Below, one piece after another: positions 9,465 through 20,973 of a stretch of DNA of 64,000 nt (the first letter of the stretch is position 1; every line of letters begins with the position of its first letter). The notes under the pieces were generated by a model that ran no database searches, was not told where the DNA came from, and worked only from the letters and a program-made list of their open reading frames with translations. This DNA comes from Lycorma delicatula. Its lineage: Eukaryota > Arthropoda > Insecta > Hemiptera > Fulgoridae. A program made the position numbers and the translations under genes. The DNA lies in the NCBI RefSeq assembly GCF_047948215.1, contig NC_134456.1, forward strand, positions 197,606,034-197,670,033, given 5' to 3'.

Positions 9465-12444
9465 TTTTTTTTTTTTTTTTTTGTCTTCAGTCATTTGACT
9501 GGTTTGATGCAGCTCTCCAAGATTCCCTATCTAGTGCTAGTCGTTTCATTTCAGTATACCCTCTACATCCTACATCCCCAACAATTTGTTTTACATACTC
9601 CAAACGTGGCCTGCCTACACAATTTTTCCCTTCTACCTGTCCTTCCAATATTAAAGCGACTATTCCAGGATGCCTTAGTATGTGGCCTATAAGTCTGTCT
9701 CTTCTTTTAACTATATTCTTCCAAATGCTTCTTTCTTCATCTATTTGCCGCAATACCTCTTCATTTGTCACTTTATCCACCCATCTGATTTTTAACATTC
9801 TCCTATAGCACCACATTTCAAAAGCTTCTAATCTTTTCTTCTCAGATACTCCGATTGTCCAAGTTTCACTTCCATATAAAGCGACACTCCAAACATACAC
9901 TTTCAAAAATCTTTTCCTGAGATTTAAATTAATTTTTGATGTAAACAAATTATATTTCTTACTGAAGGCTCGTTTAGCTTGTGCTATTCGGCATTTTATA
10001 TCGCTCCTGCTTCGTCCATCTTTAGTAATTTTACTTCCCAAATAACAAAATTCTTCTACCTCCATAATCTTTTCTCCTCCTATTTTCACATTCAGTGGTC
10101 CATCATTGTTATTTCTACTACATTTCATTACTTTTGTTTTGTTCTTGTTTATTTTCATGCGATAGTTCTTGCGTAGGACTTCATCTATGCCGTTCATTGT
10201 TTCTTCTAAATCCTTTTTACTCTCGGCTAGAATTACTATATCATCAGCAAATCGTAGCATCTTTATCTTTTCACCTTGTACTGTTACTCCGAATCTAAAT
10301 TGTTCTTTAACATCATTAACCGCTAGTTCCATGTAAAGATTAAAAAGTAACGGAGATAAGGAACATCCTTGTCGGACTCCCTTTCTTATTAGGGCTTCTT
10401 TCTTATGTTCTTCAATTGTTATTGTTGCTGTTTGGTTCCTGTACATGTTAGCAATTGTTCTTCTATCTCTGTATTTGAACCCTAATTTTTTTAAAATGCT
10501 GAACATTTTATTCCAATCTACGTTATCGAAAGCCTTTTCTAGGTCTATAAACGCCAAGTATGTTGGTTTGTTTTTCTTTAATCTTCCTTCTACTATTAAT
10601 CTGAGGCCTAAAATTGCTTCCCTTGTCCCTATACTTTTCCTGAAACCAAATTGGTCTTCTCCTAACACTTCTTCCACTCTCCTCTCAATTCTTCTGTATA
10701 AAATTCTAGTTAAGATTTTTGATGCATGACTAGTTAAACTAATTGTTCTGTATTCTTCACATTTATCTGCCCCTGCTTTCTTTGGTATCATAACTATAAC
10801 ACTTTTTTTGAAGTCTGACGGAAATTCCCCTTTTTCATAAATATTACACACCAGTTTGTATAATCTATCAATCGCTTCCTCACCTGCACTGCGCAGTAAT
10901 TCTACAGGTATTCCGTCTATTCCAGGAGCTTTTCTGCCATTTAAATCTTTTAATGCTCTCTTAAATTCAGATCTCAGTATTGTTTCTCCCATTTCATCCT
11001 CCTCAACTTCCTCTTCTTCCTCTATAACACCATTTTCTAATTCATTTCCTCCGTATAACTCTTCAATATATTCCACCCATCTATCGACTTTACCTTTCGT
11101 ATTATATATTGGTGTACCATCTTTGTTTAACACATTATTAGATTTTAATTTATGTACCCCAAAATTTTCCTTAACTTTCCTGTATGCTCCGTCAATTTTA
11201 CCAATGTTCATTTCTCTTTCCACTTCTGAACACTTTTCTTTAATCCACTCTTCTTTCGCCAGTTTGCATTTCCTATTTATAGCATTTCTTAATTGCCGAT
11301 AGTTCCTTTTACTTTCTTCATCATTAGCATTCTTATATTTTCTACGTTCATCCATCAGCTGCAATATATCGTCTGAAACCCAAGGTTTTCTACCAGTTCT
11401 CTTTATTCCGCCTAAGTTTGCTTCTGCTGATTTAAGAATTTCCTTTTTAACATTCTCCCATTCTTCTTCTACATTTTCTACCATATCTTTTTTACTCAGA
11501 CCTCTTGCGATGTCCTCCTCAAAAATCTTCTTTACCTCCTCTTCCTCAAGCTTCTCTAAATTCCACCGATTCATCTGACAACTTTTCTTCAGGTTTTTAA
11601 ACCCCAATCTACATTTCATTATCACCAAATTATGGTCGCTATCAATGTCTGCTCCAGGGTAAGTTTTGCAGTCAACGAGTTGATTTCTAAATCTTTGCTT
11701 AACCATGATATAATCTATCTGATACCTTCCAGTATCGCCTGGCTTTTTCCAAGTGTATATTCTTCTATTATGATTTTTAAATTGGGTGTTGGCAATTACT
11801 AAATTATACTTCGTGCAAAACTCTATAAGTCGGTCCCCTCTTTCATTCCTTTTGCCCAGCCCGTATTCACCCACTATATTTCCTTCCTTGCCTTTTCCAA
11901 TGCTTGCATTCCAATCTCCAACTATTATTAAATTTTCATCTCCCTTTACGTGTTTAATTGCTTCATCAATCTCTTCGTATACACACTCTACCTCATCATC
12001 ATCATGGGAGCTTGTAGGCATATAAACGTTAACAATCGTTGTCGGTTTAGGTTTTGATTTTATCCTTATTACAATGATTCTATCGCTATGCGTTTTGAAA
12101 TACTCCACTCTCCTCCCTATCTTCTTGTTCATCACGAAACCTACTCCTGCCTGCCCATTATTTGACGCTGAGTTAATTACTCTAAAATCACCTGACCAAA
12201 AGTCGCCTTCCTCTTCCCACCGAACCTCACTAATTCCTACTATATCCACATTCACCCTATCCATTTCCCTTTTTAAATTTTCTAGCCTACCAACCTTTTT
12301 TAAGCTTCTAACATTCCATGCTCCGACTCGTAGAATGTTATTTTTTAATTTTCTGGTGACCCCTTCCTTAGTAGTCCCCACCCGGAGATCCGAACGGGGG
12401 ACTATTTTACCTCCGGAATATTTTACCAAGGAAGGCGCCTCCAT
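9465..12444 (-). mobile_element. RTE-like LINE, copy 1, with TSD and A tail
   Basis: A non-LTR retrotransposon lies on the minus strand. Its 3' end is an 18-A tail (T at 9465-9482) only a few bases after the stop codon. The flanks carry a 9-bp direct repeat ATGAATATT at 9458-9466 and 12445-12453, the target-site duplication. The 5' end coincides with the ATG of the ORF, whereas copy 2 continues further upstream, so this copy is slightly 5' truncated. A very short 3' UTR and an endonuclease-RT ORF of about 1000 residues are typical of the RTE clade. Confidence 0.92.
9487..12444 (-). CDS. LINE endonuclease / reverse transcriptase (985 aa, intact)
   Basis: A single uninterrupted frame of 985 codons. 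Residues 40-280 form an apurinic-like endonuclease: GAWNVRSL (41-48), SEVRW with catalytic Glu (72-76), GDWNA (176-180) and SDHN (269-272). Residues about 500-780 form the reverse transcriptase: APGIDGIP, FIDLEKAFD (first Asp, 632-640), GVRQGCSLSPLLFNLY (689-704), FADD (732-735) and CYLGSKI. The C-terminal part, GSETWTIG onward, is as in RTE-like proteins; there is no obvious CCHC knuckle. Such proteins nick target DNA and copy the element RNA in place. The ATG is the first in frame after an upstream stop visible in copy 2. All catalytic motifs are present, so the enzyme could work, but the copy lacks the 5' UTR seen in copy 2 and may not be transcribed by itself. Confidence 0.93.
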   Translation of the reverse strand: MEAPSLVKYSGGKIVPRSDLRVGTTKEGVTRKLKNNILRVGAWNVRSLKKVGRLENLKREMDRVNVDIVGISEVRWEEEGDFWSGDFRVINSASNNGQAGVGFVMNKKIGRRVEYFKTHSDRIIVIRIKSKPKPTTIVNVYMPTSSHDDDEVECVYEEIDEAIKHVKGDENLIIVGDWNASIGKGKEGNIVGEYGLGKRNERGDRLIEFCTKYNLVIANTQFKNHNRRIYTWKKPGDTGRYQIDYIMVKQRFRNQLVDCKTYPGADIDSDHNLVIMKCRLGFKNLKKSCQMNRWNLEKLEEEEVKKIFEEDIARGLSKKDMVENVEEEWENVKKEILKSAEANLGGIKRTGRKPWVSDDILQLMDERRKYKNANDEESKRNYRQLRNAINRKCKLAKEEWIKEKCSEVEREMNIGKIDGAYRKVKENFGVHKLKSNNVLNKDGTPIYNTKGKVDRWVEYIEELYGGNELENGVIEEEEEVEEDEMGETILRSEFKRALKDLNGRKAPGIDGIPVELLRSAGEEAIDRLYKLVCNIYEKGEFPSDFKKSVIVMIPKKAGADKCEEYRTISLTSHASKILTRILYRRIERRVEEVLGEDQFGFRKSIGTREAILGLRLIVEGRLKKNKPTYLAFIDLEKAFDNVDWNKMFSILKKLGFKYRDRRTIANMYRNQTATITIEEHKKEALIRKGVRQGCSLSPLLFNLYMELAVNDVKEQFRFGVTVQGEKIKMLRFADDIVILAESKKDLEETMNGIDEVLRKNYRMKINKNKTKVMKCSRNNNDGPLNVKIGGEKIMEVEEFCYLGSKITKDGRSRSDIKCRIAQAKRAFSKKYNLFTSKINLNLRKRFLKVYVWSVALYGSETWTIGVSEKKRLEAFEMWCYRRMLKIRWVDKVTNEEVLRQIDEERSIWKNIVKRRDRLIGHILRHPGIVALILEGQVEGKNCVGRPRLEYVKQIVGDVGCRGYTEMKRLALDRESWRAASNQSND

Positions 12445-13590
12445 ATGAATATTATGTATATAAAACGTGTCAATGTTTTTTATAAATAAATATACTCGGA
12501 TATTGACATTGTTACTTAAAAAATTAATAAAAGATTACGAAGAATTTAATTCCTCTACTCAGGTTGTTAAACAAGAGTACAAAAAAGCGTAGACTCTTTT
12601 AACATTACAAAACAAAATATTTGGAATCTATTGATACTGTAATCTACCCTTTCAAACCGTAAGGTTTTTAATTAAATGGAGTAATCTGAATTTATCGATT
12701 TTATATATAAAATAGACTTATTTAATTAAAATTAAGTAAAATAATTTATTATTTTTCTTTAATTCTACAAAATTTCATTAGAAATACTAATATATTTCGT
12801 AAGAGCCTCAAAAATTCAATTTTGTTGAAGAAGTTTGTTTATAGTTTTTTTTCGAACCGGATAGATTTTTTAAATTAATTTTAATTCATCAGCTGTTGTT
12901 AAATCATATTTTTCTGAATAAGTAAGACAACTAAATTGAAGAAAATTGTCCTTTAGTATGACTCCCGACACTGAAATTATAGTTATAATTATACTTATAT
13001 TGTTATCAACCTCTTTTTCAACTTCTCCTCGGGCCTTCTAGAGTAGTTTTCTTCTGGCGGGTGTGGTAAGATGTTGTATGACTTCGTTTTTAACTGTATT
13101 ATAAATTTTTCTTTAATCTTCCATAAAATCTGAGTAAAATGCTGTTCATATCTGTCAATCCAAATGTATTATTTATTTGAAACAAAGGATGAACTTCCAC
13201 AACCATCCGTGAAAATATTGATAAAAAAAATCTCTGTTTTAATATTACCTACAGATTTGATGGTCCCATGAATATACAAACCGTAAACAAGATAGAGTTA
13301 AAAAGAAATTTGCAGACTAACGATTTAAACCGTGTAGGTAAGTAACTTCGCATGTCAAAAGAGTAGCCTGCAACGTTTACATTTTTTTTTATAAACCGTG
13401 TCATTCTCCATTAACGTAATAGAACACGAGACAGAGAGATTTCCGTTACAAAAATAATAAAAGTCACGTAACAAAAAAAAAGAATGCTCAACAATCATAC
13501 CTAGAATTAAATGCGTACTTCGATTTTGAAACAATCGTTAATAGTTTAAAATAATAATTATGAAATATAACTTGATGGTTTGGATGGTAT

Positions 13591-13620
13591 AAACTATATT
13601 GTCGACTAACAATATAGTTT
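13591..13620. repeat. perfect 12-bp hairpin
   Basis: AAACTATATTGT at 13591-13602 pairs exactly with 13609-13620 around the loop CGACTA. It is isolated in AT-rich intergenic DNA. It could be a tiny foldback remnant or chance. Confidence 0.7.
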
Positions 13621-16600
13621 CCGTTTTCCGTTTGGACTGCTTACAGAAAGGTTTCATTTTTTTACTTCTTTAAGTAAGCAAATAGAAACTGTTAAAACTG
13701 TTTTTTATCGCTTCAAAAAAAATAATAAATACAATTAGCTTGTTTTTACAAATCTTTCTAACGATTATTTAACTACCGAAATGCATATTTAATTTTTTTA
13801 TTTTTATCTTTTGTAAATTATTCTTAAGTATCCTCTTATTATTTTACGGTTACATTTACAAAAAGATTTCTATAACTTATACAAGGGATCATTATTTTCA
13901 ATTTACAGTAATTTGAATTAATGTAACTTGTACCGTAATCTTAGTCATCAAAACAGTTGAAAAGTTGATGAAGATCTACATTTTTCAAGTATAGAGTATT
14001 CGTTGAAAAATTTGATTATTTTCGTAAAAAAATAAACTATCGTTTATGACCTAAGTTATTTTTAACACATCTAAAAACATTAACTGGAGTTTAAAGAGGA
14101 TTAAATTCACCGTCAAATACGTGGGTAGAAAAACGTTATTTGAGTAGGCTACAAGTACTGTGTATAAGCGCTATACCACTATTGACAAACTTAAATAAAA
14201 TATTAAAACATTTCTAAAAGGGAGGTATTCTATTTCCAAACCAATCAGAAACTACAAATTGAAACTGTCATTTAATAATATTTAAAATAATAATAATAAA
14301 GTAGTAAAGTAATGAACAATTTAGCATACATATAACCACAATAAGAAACTTTGCAATTCAATTATTAAACGCCTCCGTATAAATAGGTTTTTTTTTATTG
14401 ATTATAATGATAGACAAAATAGATTTAAGCATCAAAATGTTCAAATATCAAATAAAAAATTTTTGATTTTGGGTAAAATAGAAAGAAAAGATAAGATTTA
14501 TTTATAAATAAGTGATCCTTGTAAATAAAATAATAAATCTAAAAAAAGGCTTGTTTGAAGATATTGAAAAAATAAAGAATAACTTTGTATAATGACAAAA
14601 TTTCTTCCGGCCCGGGGTATATTATAGGGCCAAACCTACTTCAATTTTAATTACTCTTAAAGTTACAAAGAAAAATATCAAAAAAATTGTTTAATCATAA
14701 AAATTGAGCTAAGTCATTAAACAAAAAACAGAATATTATACTCGTATTTTTTAGAGGTGAGAAATAAATTTAAACAAAAAGGTTTTCTAAAGTGTTAAAC
14801 CTTTCTCTGTTTAAGGTCAGAGTTCAACATTTTAGAAAATTGTAAATGTTTTTTTGATAGTCCAATAAATAAGTTTATACTTATATATTTATACGATTGT
14901 TTTTTAAACCCGAAGGGAGATGAGTAAAAAAACATATATTTCAATTTTAAGAGGTGAGAGAAAAAAATCTTTTTTTGAATTATTTATACATGCTGTAGGT
15001 AAAAAACTTGCCAAAGTAAAGTTTTTGAAATTATCTCAGAAGAAAATCGAAATTGTTTTTTTCGTAATTTCCTCCAACCCCTGAAAGAATTTTGAAAAAA
15101 ATGAATATGATCAATATCCTACATATAGAAATATTTGAGTCAAATTTGTTAAAAACAATCTGTTCGATCAATCCTGTATAAAGACCAAAAGCAGTGCGAC
15201 ACACATATATACATATCTTTCTTTTGGTTAGATATACTATTTGGACCCTAAAGCGTAAAGATTTCCAAAAATTTCAAAACTCCATTTTTGACACAATCAC
15301 CATACATTCCCCTTTAATATAACTATTCCAGTTATATTCCCTAGGAAAGTAAAATATATAACAGTAATCAGAAAATTATAAAATAGTATTTAACTTACAT
15401 TCACGCTCTTGTAAAATTCTTTTTAACAATAAAGAAACCTACAACTCTATTTTAAATAAACAAAATGAATTAATTTGCAGATACTCTTAGTTTTTTAATA
15501 AAATTTTTACAAAAATTTACGTTTCTAATATTCTTATGTTAAAGATTACATTAAATTAAGTCTAATTTGGATTTATAAACTAAACTTTGACGCTCTAATC
15601 TATTTGACGATTTCTGTTATTTTGAAAAATTGTTATAAATGGTGGTACAATACCTAACGGTGGTTCCGGAGGTTAAAAAGGGACAGTAACAATACATAAC
15701 AATAATACGAGTATTAACAATGCAATTTTTTATTGTTAATCGTTAAATATAAATAAAATAATATTTCAATTATATAATTTATTATTTTAATAATAATATC
15801 AATGATATAAGAACGTTAAATACTACAAAACGTTAAATTATCGCCGACCTTCAAATTATCAAAATGTCTGCGTCTGGGTTCATTCATGCATAAGGGTCTG
15901 GGTTCAAATCCCCTGAGGCTAAACATTGTTAACACGCTTTTGTTAACACGAAAAATTAATTTCTAATCATCATTACAAAATAATAAAATAAATATATTCT
16001 TTAGAAAATTATTATATAGATATTACGTGAATATCATAAATAATTTTATCATTATAAATTCAATAATTGAAATTAATTCTGGTTTTAATACCCGACTAGG
16101 ATAAGAGTTTTTCATCACTACAAATCATTCCTATCAAAAGAAGCTATATCTCAGTGTCACTCTATCGTGGCGAAGTAATTAAATACTATAAATTAAAAAG
16201 GTTATACTGTATAACATTCTAGGATAACACAAGAAATATAAATAAACTATAAAATACATATTACATAAGAAATAAAAGCTTATTTTGTGCTAATTATTTT
16301 ATTAAGACGTTTCACTCAATAAAACAAATTTTAATTCTTAATAAAAGAAATCCTATCCATTATTACTACTACTATCTACTATCTATCTTCCTATCTACTA
16401 AACTACTATGAATTTTTTGTATTTTTTCAATTTGATTTCCAAGTTCTATAATTTCTATAAAACAGTTTAAGAAAAACATGTCAAGTACATGTTTTGTTTC
16501 TTAAACCGCAACTGTTCTTGACGAAACACAGTGCTCACAAAGATTATCAATCCCACATCGGACTTACTGAGGAAAATAAGGAATGAAGTGACCTCACTAG

Positions 16601-16795
16601 CCGATCTTGCATATCGGCATGCCGACCACTAAAATGTACGAGATATTCGACTATGCAAATGACAACTTCCCTCTGCTCACCGCAGGTACTGACTATATAA
16701 TGTACATCATTACTTTAAGAAAAGAAACTCTGATAGTGCCACTGTACCCTAGATTCTTTAAATGCTCAAAGCCAACAAAAACCGTAAAAAATAGT

Positions 16796-16945
16796 TGTTT
16801 TAGCCTCTGGGACTACCGTTAGGTGTTGCTTCAGAGGATGAGATGAAATGACAGTTCTGAAGAGTATGAAAATGACAAGATGTCTGACCGGGATTCGAAC
16901 CTAGGACCTCTACATAAAAGGCAGAGACGCTATCATCGCGGACGG
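16796..16945 (-). mobile_element. tRNA-derived SINE (family A), second copy
   Basis: This copy matches the one at 32616-32767: minus-strand head ending GAGGTCCTAGGTTCGAATCC (B box) and tail CATCCTCTGAAGCAACACCT, then CCCAGAGGCTAAAA. It is more diverged in the head (GATGATAGCGTCTCTGCC). It lies about 740 bp downstream of the putative exon at 17682-17733, inside what would be its first intron. Confidence 0.82.
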
Positions 16946-17681
16946 AGGCCGGCGTACCACACACTATAAAGTAGGAAATTAATGTAATCCTTACTGTGTA
17001 AATCAAGGCAGTATTCATACGTCTGCATTGAACATCACGTCGTTTCGTCCATTATTTCAATTCAGAAACTTTACCTTCGTCTCAAGTATCGTAACTAAAC
17101 AATTCTTTTTTAATAGTTTCCTACAGAAAAACAAGCGGTAGAGTATATACTCGTACAATAAATTTTATATACGATAATGATAAAAAATCTTATTTTCAAT
17201 TGAAGCCACATACGTTAAAATAAAACTGTAATATAGGTACAGTAGCACTAAACCATTAATCAATTAATTATTATTTCAGTTATCTGATTTTAGAAAACTG
17301 CAATTCAAGTAGTCTAAGGTAAGCGTGTTATCACGACAAAATATGTGAAATTAAAAGAAGGAAAAGTAACGGAAAATAAAAAATTATCATCATTCTTAAT
17401 CGTTTTAAATTTGTTCCAAAAATCTTACTTCGAACGTTTTTAAAAGCAAAGAAGTTACGGATAATATAAAAGAATGTCATAATTCACGATAGAAAATAAC
17501 GTACTAAAATTAAGATACACAATAATACGTTAGTTAGTTAAATTGTTAATATACTTTCTAAAGTTAAAAATATCCTAACAGAAAATAAGTAAGTCTACAG
17601 CATAAAAATGCGGTAAGTTATAACTTTTAGCGAGTAAGAAGAAATATGCAGTGTGCCTTAATTTTTTTTTGTTTTACTCAC

Positions 17682-17733
17682 CCTGATGATAATCTAATAT
17701 ATCACTGTCGGGGGCGTACGGTTCTGAGTCCAT
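17682..17733 (-). CDS. putative first coding exon of an unidentified gene
   Basis: On the minus strand an ATG in strong context (A at -3, G at +4) opens 17 codons plus one base, reading MDSEPYAPDSDILDYHQ, and then meets the consensus donor GTGAGT. The exon is acidic and lies in the most CpG-rich stretch of its surroundings (TGACGTCA, GCGC, GGCGCC and ACGCGAG within 150 bp upstream), which looks like a promoter. I do not recognise the protein. No downstream exon could be identified between 17681 and 1, where any exons must be short or far away. It could also be a chance match, but start context, codons, donor and CpG setting agree. Confidence 0.5.
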
Positions 17734-17735
17734 AA

Positions 17736-17743
17736 TGACGTCA
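17736..17743. promoter_or_regulatory. TGACGTCA (CRE/ATF-type palindrome) next to a putative start codon
   Basis: A perfect 8-bp TGACGTCA palindrome lies 3-10 bp upstream of the ATG at 17733 on the minus strand. This is the consensus binding site of CREB/ATF-type bZIP proteins. Together with the CpG-rich flank up to about 17860 it supports a promoter or 5' UTR here. Binding itself is not shown by the sequence. Confidence 0.4.
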
Positions 17744-18027
17744 CGAAAACACCACACTGTTATTAAATGTACGTGAAGTTCTTACATTTCGCGCAACTTT
17801 GTAAAACTTACTTCTTAATTTACACCCGTAAACATTGGCGCCACACGCGAGACTCTTTACCAAACATGTGGTTATGCCATACCGAACCTGTCTCTTACAA
17901 AATTTCCCTCTACCAATAAAATATTCCCTTTTATTAAAAACTATAATAAAAGTAACGCCGTCCTAAGGCTTTAACATTTCTTACCGACCGAATGATATTA
18001 GATTTATGAAAAATAGAGTATTACAAA
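17744..18027. promoter_or_regulatory. putative promoter region upstream of the exon at 17733
   Basis: This 280-bp interval between the putative start codon and the A tail of LINE copy 2 holds most of the local CpG sites (GCGC, GGCGCC, ACGCGAG) in its proximal half. It then returns to AT-rich sequence. No TATA box position is compelling. Confidence 0.35.
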
Positions 18028-18047
18028 TTTTTTTTTTTTTTTTGTCT

Positions 18048-20973
18048 TCAGTCATTTGACTGGTTTGATGCAGCTCTCCAAGATTCCCTATCTAGTGCTA
18101 GTCGTTTCATTTCAGTATACCCTCTACATCCTACATCCCCAACAATTTGTTTTACATATTCCAAACGTTGCTTGCCTACACAATTTTACCCTTCTACCTG
18201 TCCTTCCAATATTAAAGCGACTATTCCAGAATGCCTTAGTATGTGGCCTATAAGTCTGTCTCTTCTTTTAACTATATTTTTCTAAATGCTTCTTTCTTCA
18301 TCTATTTGCCACAATACCTCTTCATTTGTTACTTTATCCACCCATCTGATTTTTAACATTCTCCTATAGCACCACATTTCAAAAGCTTCTAACCTCTTCT
18401 TCTCAGATACTCCGATCGTCCAAGTTTCACTTCCATATAAAGCGACACTCCAAACATACACTTTCAAAATTTTTTTCCTGACATTTAAATTAATTTTTGA
18501 TGTAAACAAATTATATTTCTTACTGAAGGCTCGTTTAGCTTGTGCTATTCAGCATTTTATATCGCTCCTGCTTCGTCCATCTTTGGTAATTCTACCTCCC
18601 AAACAACAAAATTCTTCTACCTCCATAATCTTTTCTCCTCCTATTTTCACATTCAGTGGTCCATCTTTGTTATTTCTAATACATTTCATTACTTTTGTTT
18701 TGTTCTTGTTTATTTTCATGCGATAGTTCTTGCGTAGGACTTCATCTATGCCATTCATTGTTTCTTCTAAATCCTTTTTATTCTCGGCTAGAATTACTAT
18801 ATCATCAGCAAATCGTAGCATCTTTATCTTTTCACCTTGTACTGTTACTCCGAATCTAAATTGTTCTTTAACATCATTAACTGCTAGTTCCATGTAAAGA
18901 TTAAAAAGTAATGGAGATAGGGAACATCCTTGTCGGACTCCCTTTCTTATGTTCTTCAATTGTTACTGTTGCTGTTTGGTTCCTGTACATGTTAGCAATT
19001 GTTCTTCTATCTCTGTATTTGAACCCTAATTTTTTTAAAATGCTGAACATTTTATTCCAGTCTACGTTATCGAAAGCCTTTTCTAGGTCTATAAACGCCA
19101 AGTATGTTGGTTTGTTTTTCTTTAATCTTCCTTCTACTATTAATCTGAGGCCTAAAATTGCTTCCCTTGTCCCTATACTTTTCCTGAAACCAAATTTGTC
19201 TTCTCCTAACACTTCTTCCACTCTCCTCTGAATTCTTCTGTATAGAATTCTAGTTAAGTTTTTAGATGCATGACTACTTAAACTAATTGTTCTGTATTCT
19301 TCACATTTATCTGCCCCTGCTTTCTTTGGTATCATTACTATAACACTTCTTTTGAAGTCTGACGGAAATTCCCCTTTTTCATAAATATTACCCACCAGTT
19401 TGTATAATCTATCAATCGCTTCCTCACTTGCACTGCGCAGTAATTCTACAGGTATTCCGTCTATTCCAGGAGCCTTTTTACCATTTAAATCTTTTAATGC
19501 TCTCTTAAATTCAGATCTCAGTATTGTTTCTCCCATTTCATCCTCCTCAACTTCCTCTATAACACCATTTTCTAATTCATTTCCTCCATATAACTCTTCA
19601 ATATATTCCACCGATCTATCGACTTTACCTTTCGTATTATATATTGGTGTATCATCTTTGTTTAACACATTATTAGATTTTAATTTATGTACCCCAAAAT
19701 TTCCCTTAACTTTCCTGTATGATCCGTCTATTTTACCAATGTTCATTTCTCTTTCCACTTCTGAATGCTTTTCTTTAATCCATTCTTCTTTGGCCAGTTT
19801 GCACTTCCTGTTTATAGCATTTCTTAATTGCTGATAGTTCCTTTATTCTTCATCACTATCATTCTTATATTTTCTACGTTCATCCATCAGCTGCAATATA
19901 TCGTCTGAAACCCAAGGTTTTCTACCAGTTCTCTTTATTCCGCCTAAGTTTGCTTCTGCTGATTTAAGAATTTCCTTTTTAACATTCTCCCATTTTTCTT
20001 CTACATTTTCTACCTTATCTTTTTTACTCAGACCTCTTGCAATGTCCTCAAAAATCTTCTTTACCCCCTCTTCCTCAAGCTTCTATAAATTCCACCGATT
20101 CATCTGACACCTTTTCTTCAGGTTTTTAAACCCCAATCTACATTTCATTATCACCAAATTATGGTCGCTATCAATGTCTGCTCCAGGGTAAGTTTTGCAG
20201 TCAACGAGTTGATTTCTAAATCTTTGCTTAACCATGATATAATCTATCTGATACCTTGCAGTATCACTTGGCTTTTTCCAAGTGTATATTCTTCTATTTT
20301 GATTTTTAAATTGGGGGTTGGCAATTACTAAATTATACTTCATGCAAAACTCTATAAGTCAGTCCCCTCTTTCATTCCTTTTGCCCAGCCCGTATTCACC
20401 CACTATATTTCCTTCCTTGCCTTTTCCAATGCTTGCATTCCAATCTCCAACTATTATTAAATTTTCATCTCCTTTTACGTGTTTAATTGCTTCATCAATC
20501 TCTTCGTATACACACTCTACCTGATCATCATCATGGGCGCTTGTAGGCATAGAGACGTTAACAATCGTCAGTTTAGGTTTTGATTTTATCCTTATTACAA
20601 TGATTCTATCGCTATGCGTCTTGAAATACTCCACTCTCCTCCCTATCTTCTTGTTCATCACGAAACCTACTCCTGCCTGCCCATTATTTGACGCTGAGTT
20701 AATTACTCTAAAATTACCTGTCCAAAAGTCACCTTCCTCTTCCCACCGAAACCTCACTAATTCCTACTACCTATCCACCTTCATCGTACCCATTTCCCTT
20801 TTTAAATTTTCTAGCCTACCAACCTTTTTCAAGCTTCTAACATTCCACGCTCCGACTCGTAGAATGTTATTTTTTAGTTTTCTGGTGACCCCTTCCTTAG
20901 TAGTCCCCACCCGGAGATCCGAACAGGGGACTATCTTACCTCCGGAATATTTTACCAAGGAAGGCGCCTCCAT
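18048..20973 (-). pseudogene. LINE endonuclease / reverse transcriptase, frameshifted
   Basis: Compared with the intact copy, the frame is broken at several places, including about 20760, 20350, 20080, 19850, 18950 and 18540-18510. A 17-bp deletion next to 18950 removes the stretch just before the GVRQGC motif and lies between short TTTCTTA direct repeats. A 9-bp in-frame difference shortens the Glu run near 19555. The catalytic blocks FIDLEKAFD, FADD and GDWNA are still readable in separate frames. It cannot make a full protein. Confidence 0.88.

Larger units (their letters stand above)
12454..17681. other. AT-rich tract, possible first intron of the gene starting at 17733
   Basis: No minus-strand exon that could continue the putative first exon was identified. 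A SINE (16796-16945) and a hairpin (13591-13620) are listed separately. Around 15870-15925 a B-box-like GGTTCAAATCC occurs without a matching A box. The stretch 14590-15320 has the look of an old non-autonomous repeat but has no second copy in the window. Confidence 0.45.

Noticed and set aside
9458..12448. Several plus-strand frames of 65-148 codons opposite the LINE
   Set aside because: They are antisense shadows of the intact minus-strand LINE ORF, and similar shadows occur opposite LINE copy 2.
15870..15925. tRNA-like B box GGTTCAAATCC on the plus strand
   Set aside because: There is no A box at proper spacing, no cloverleaf and no second copy. It is left unannotated apart from a mention.
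16607..16822. 71-codon plus-strand frame
   Set aside because: It runs into the SINE at 16796 and shows no family resemblance. It is probably chance or part of an unknown repeat.
16860..16945. Possible tRNA gene (good T-loop sequence GGTTCGAATCC)
   Set aside because: The fold is incomplete, and the same head occurs in other copies followed by a common tail, one with a target-site duplication. It is a SINE head, not a tRNA gene.
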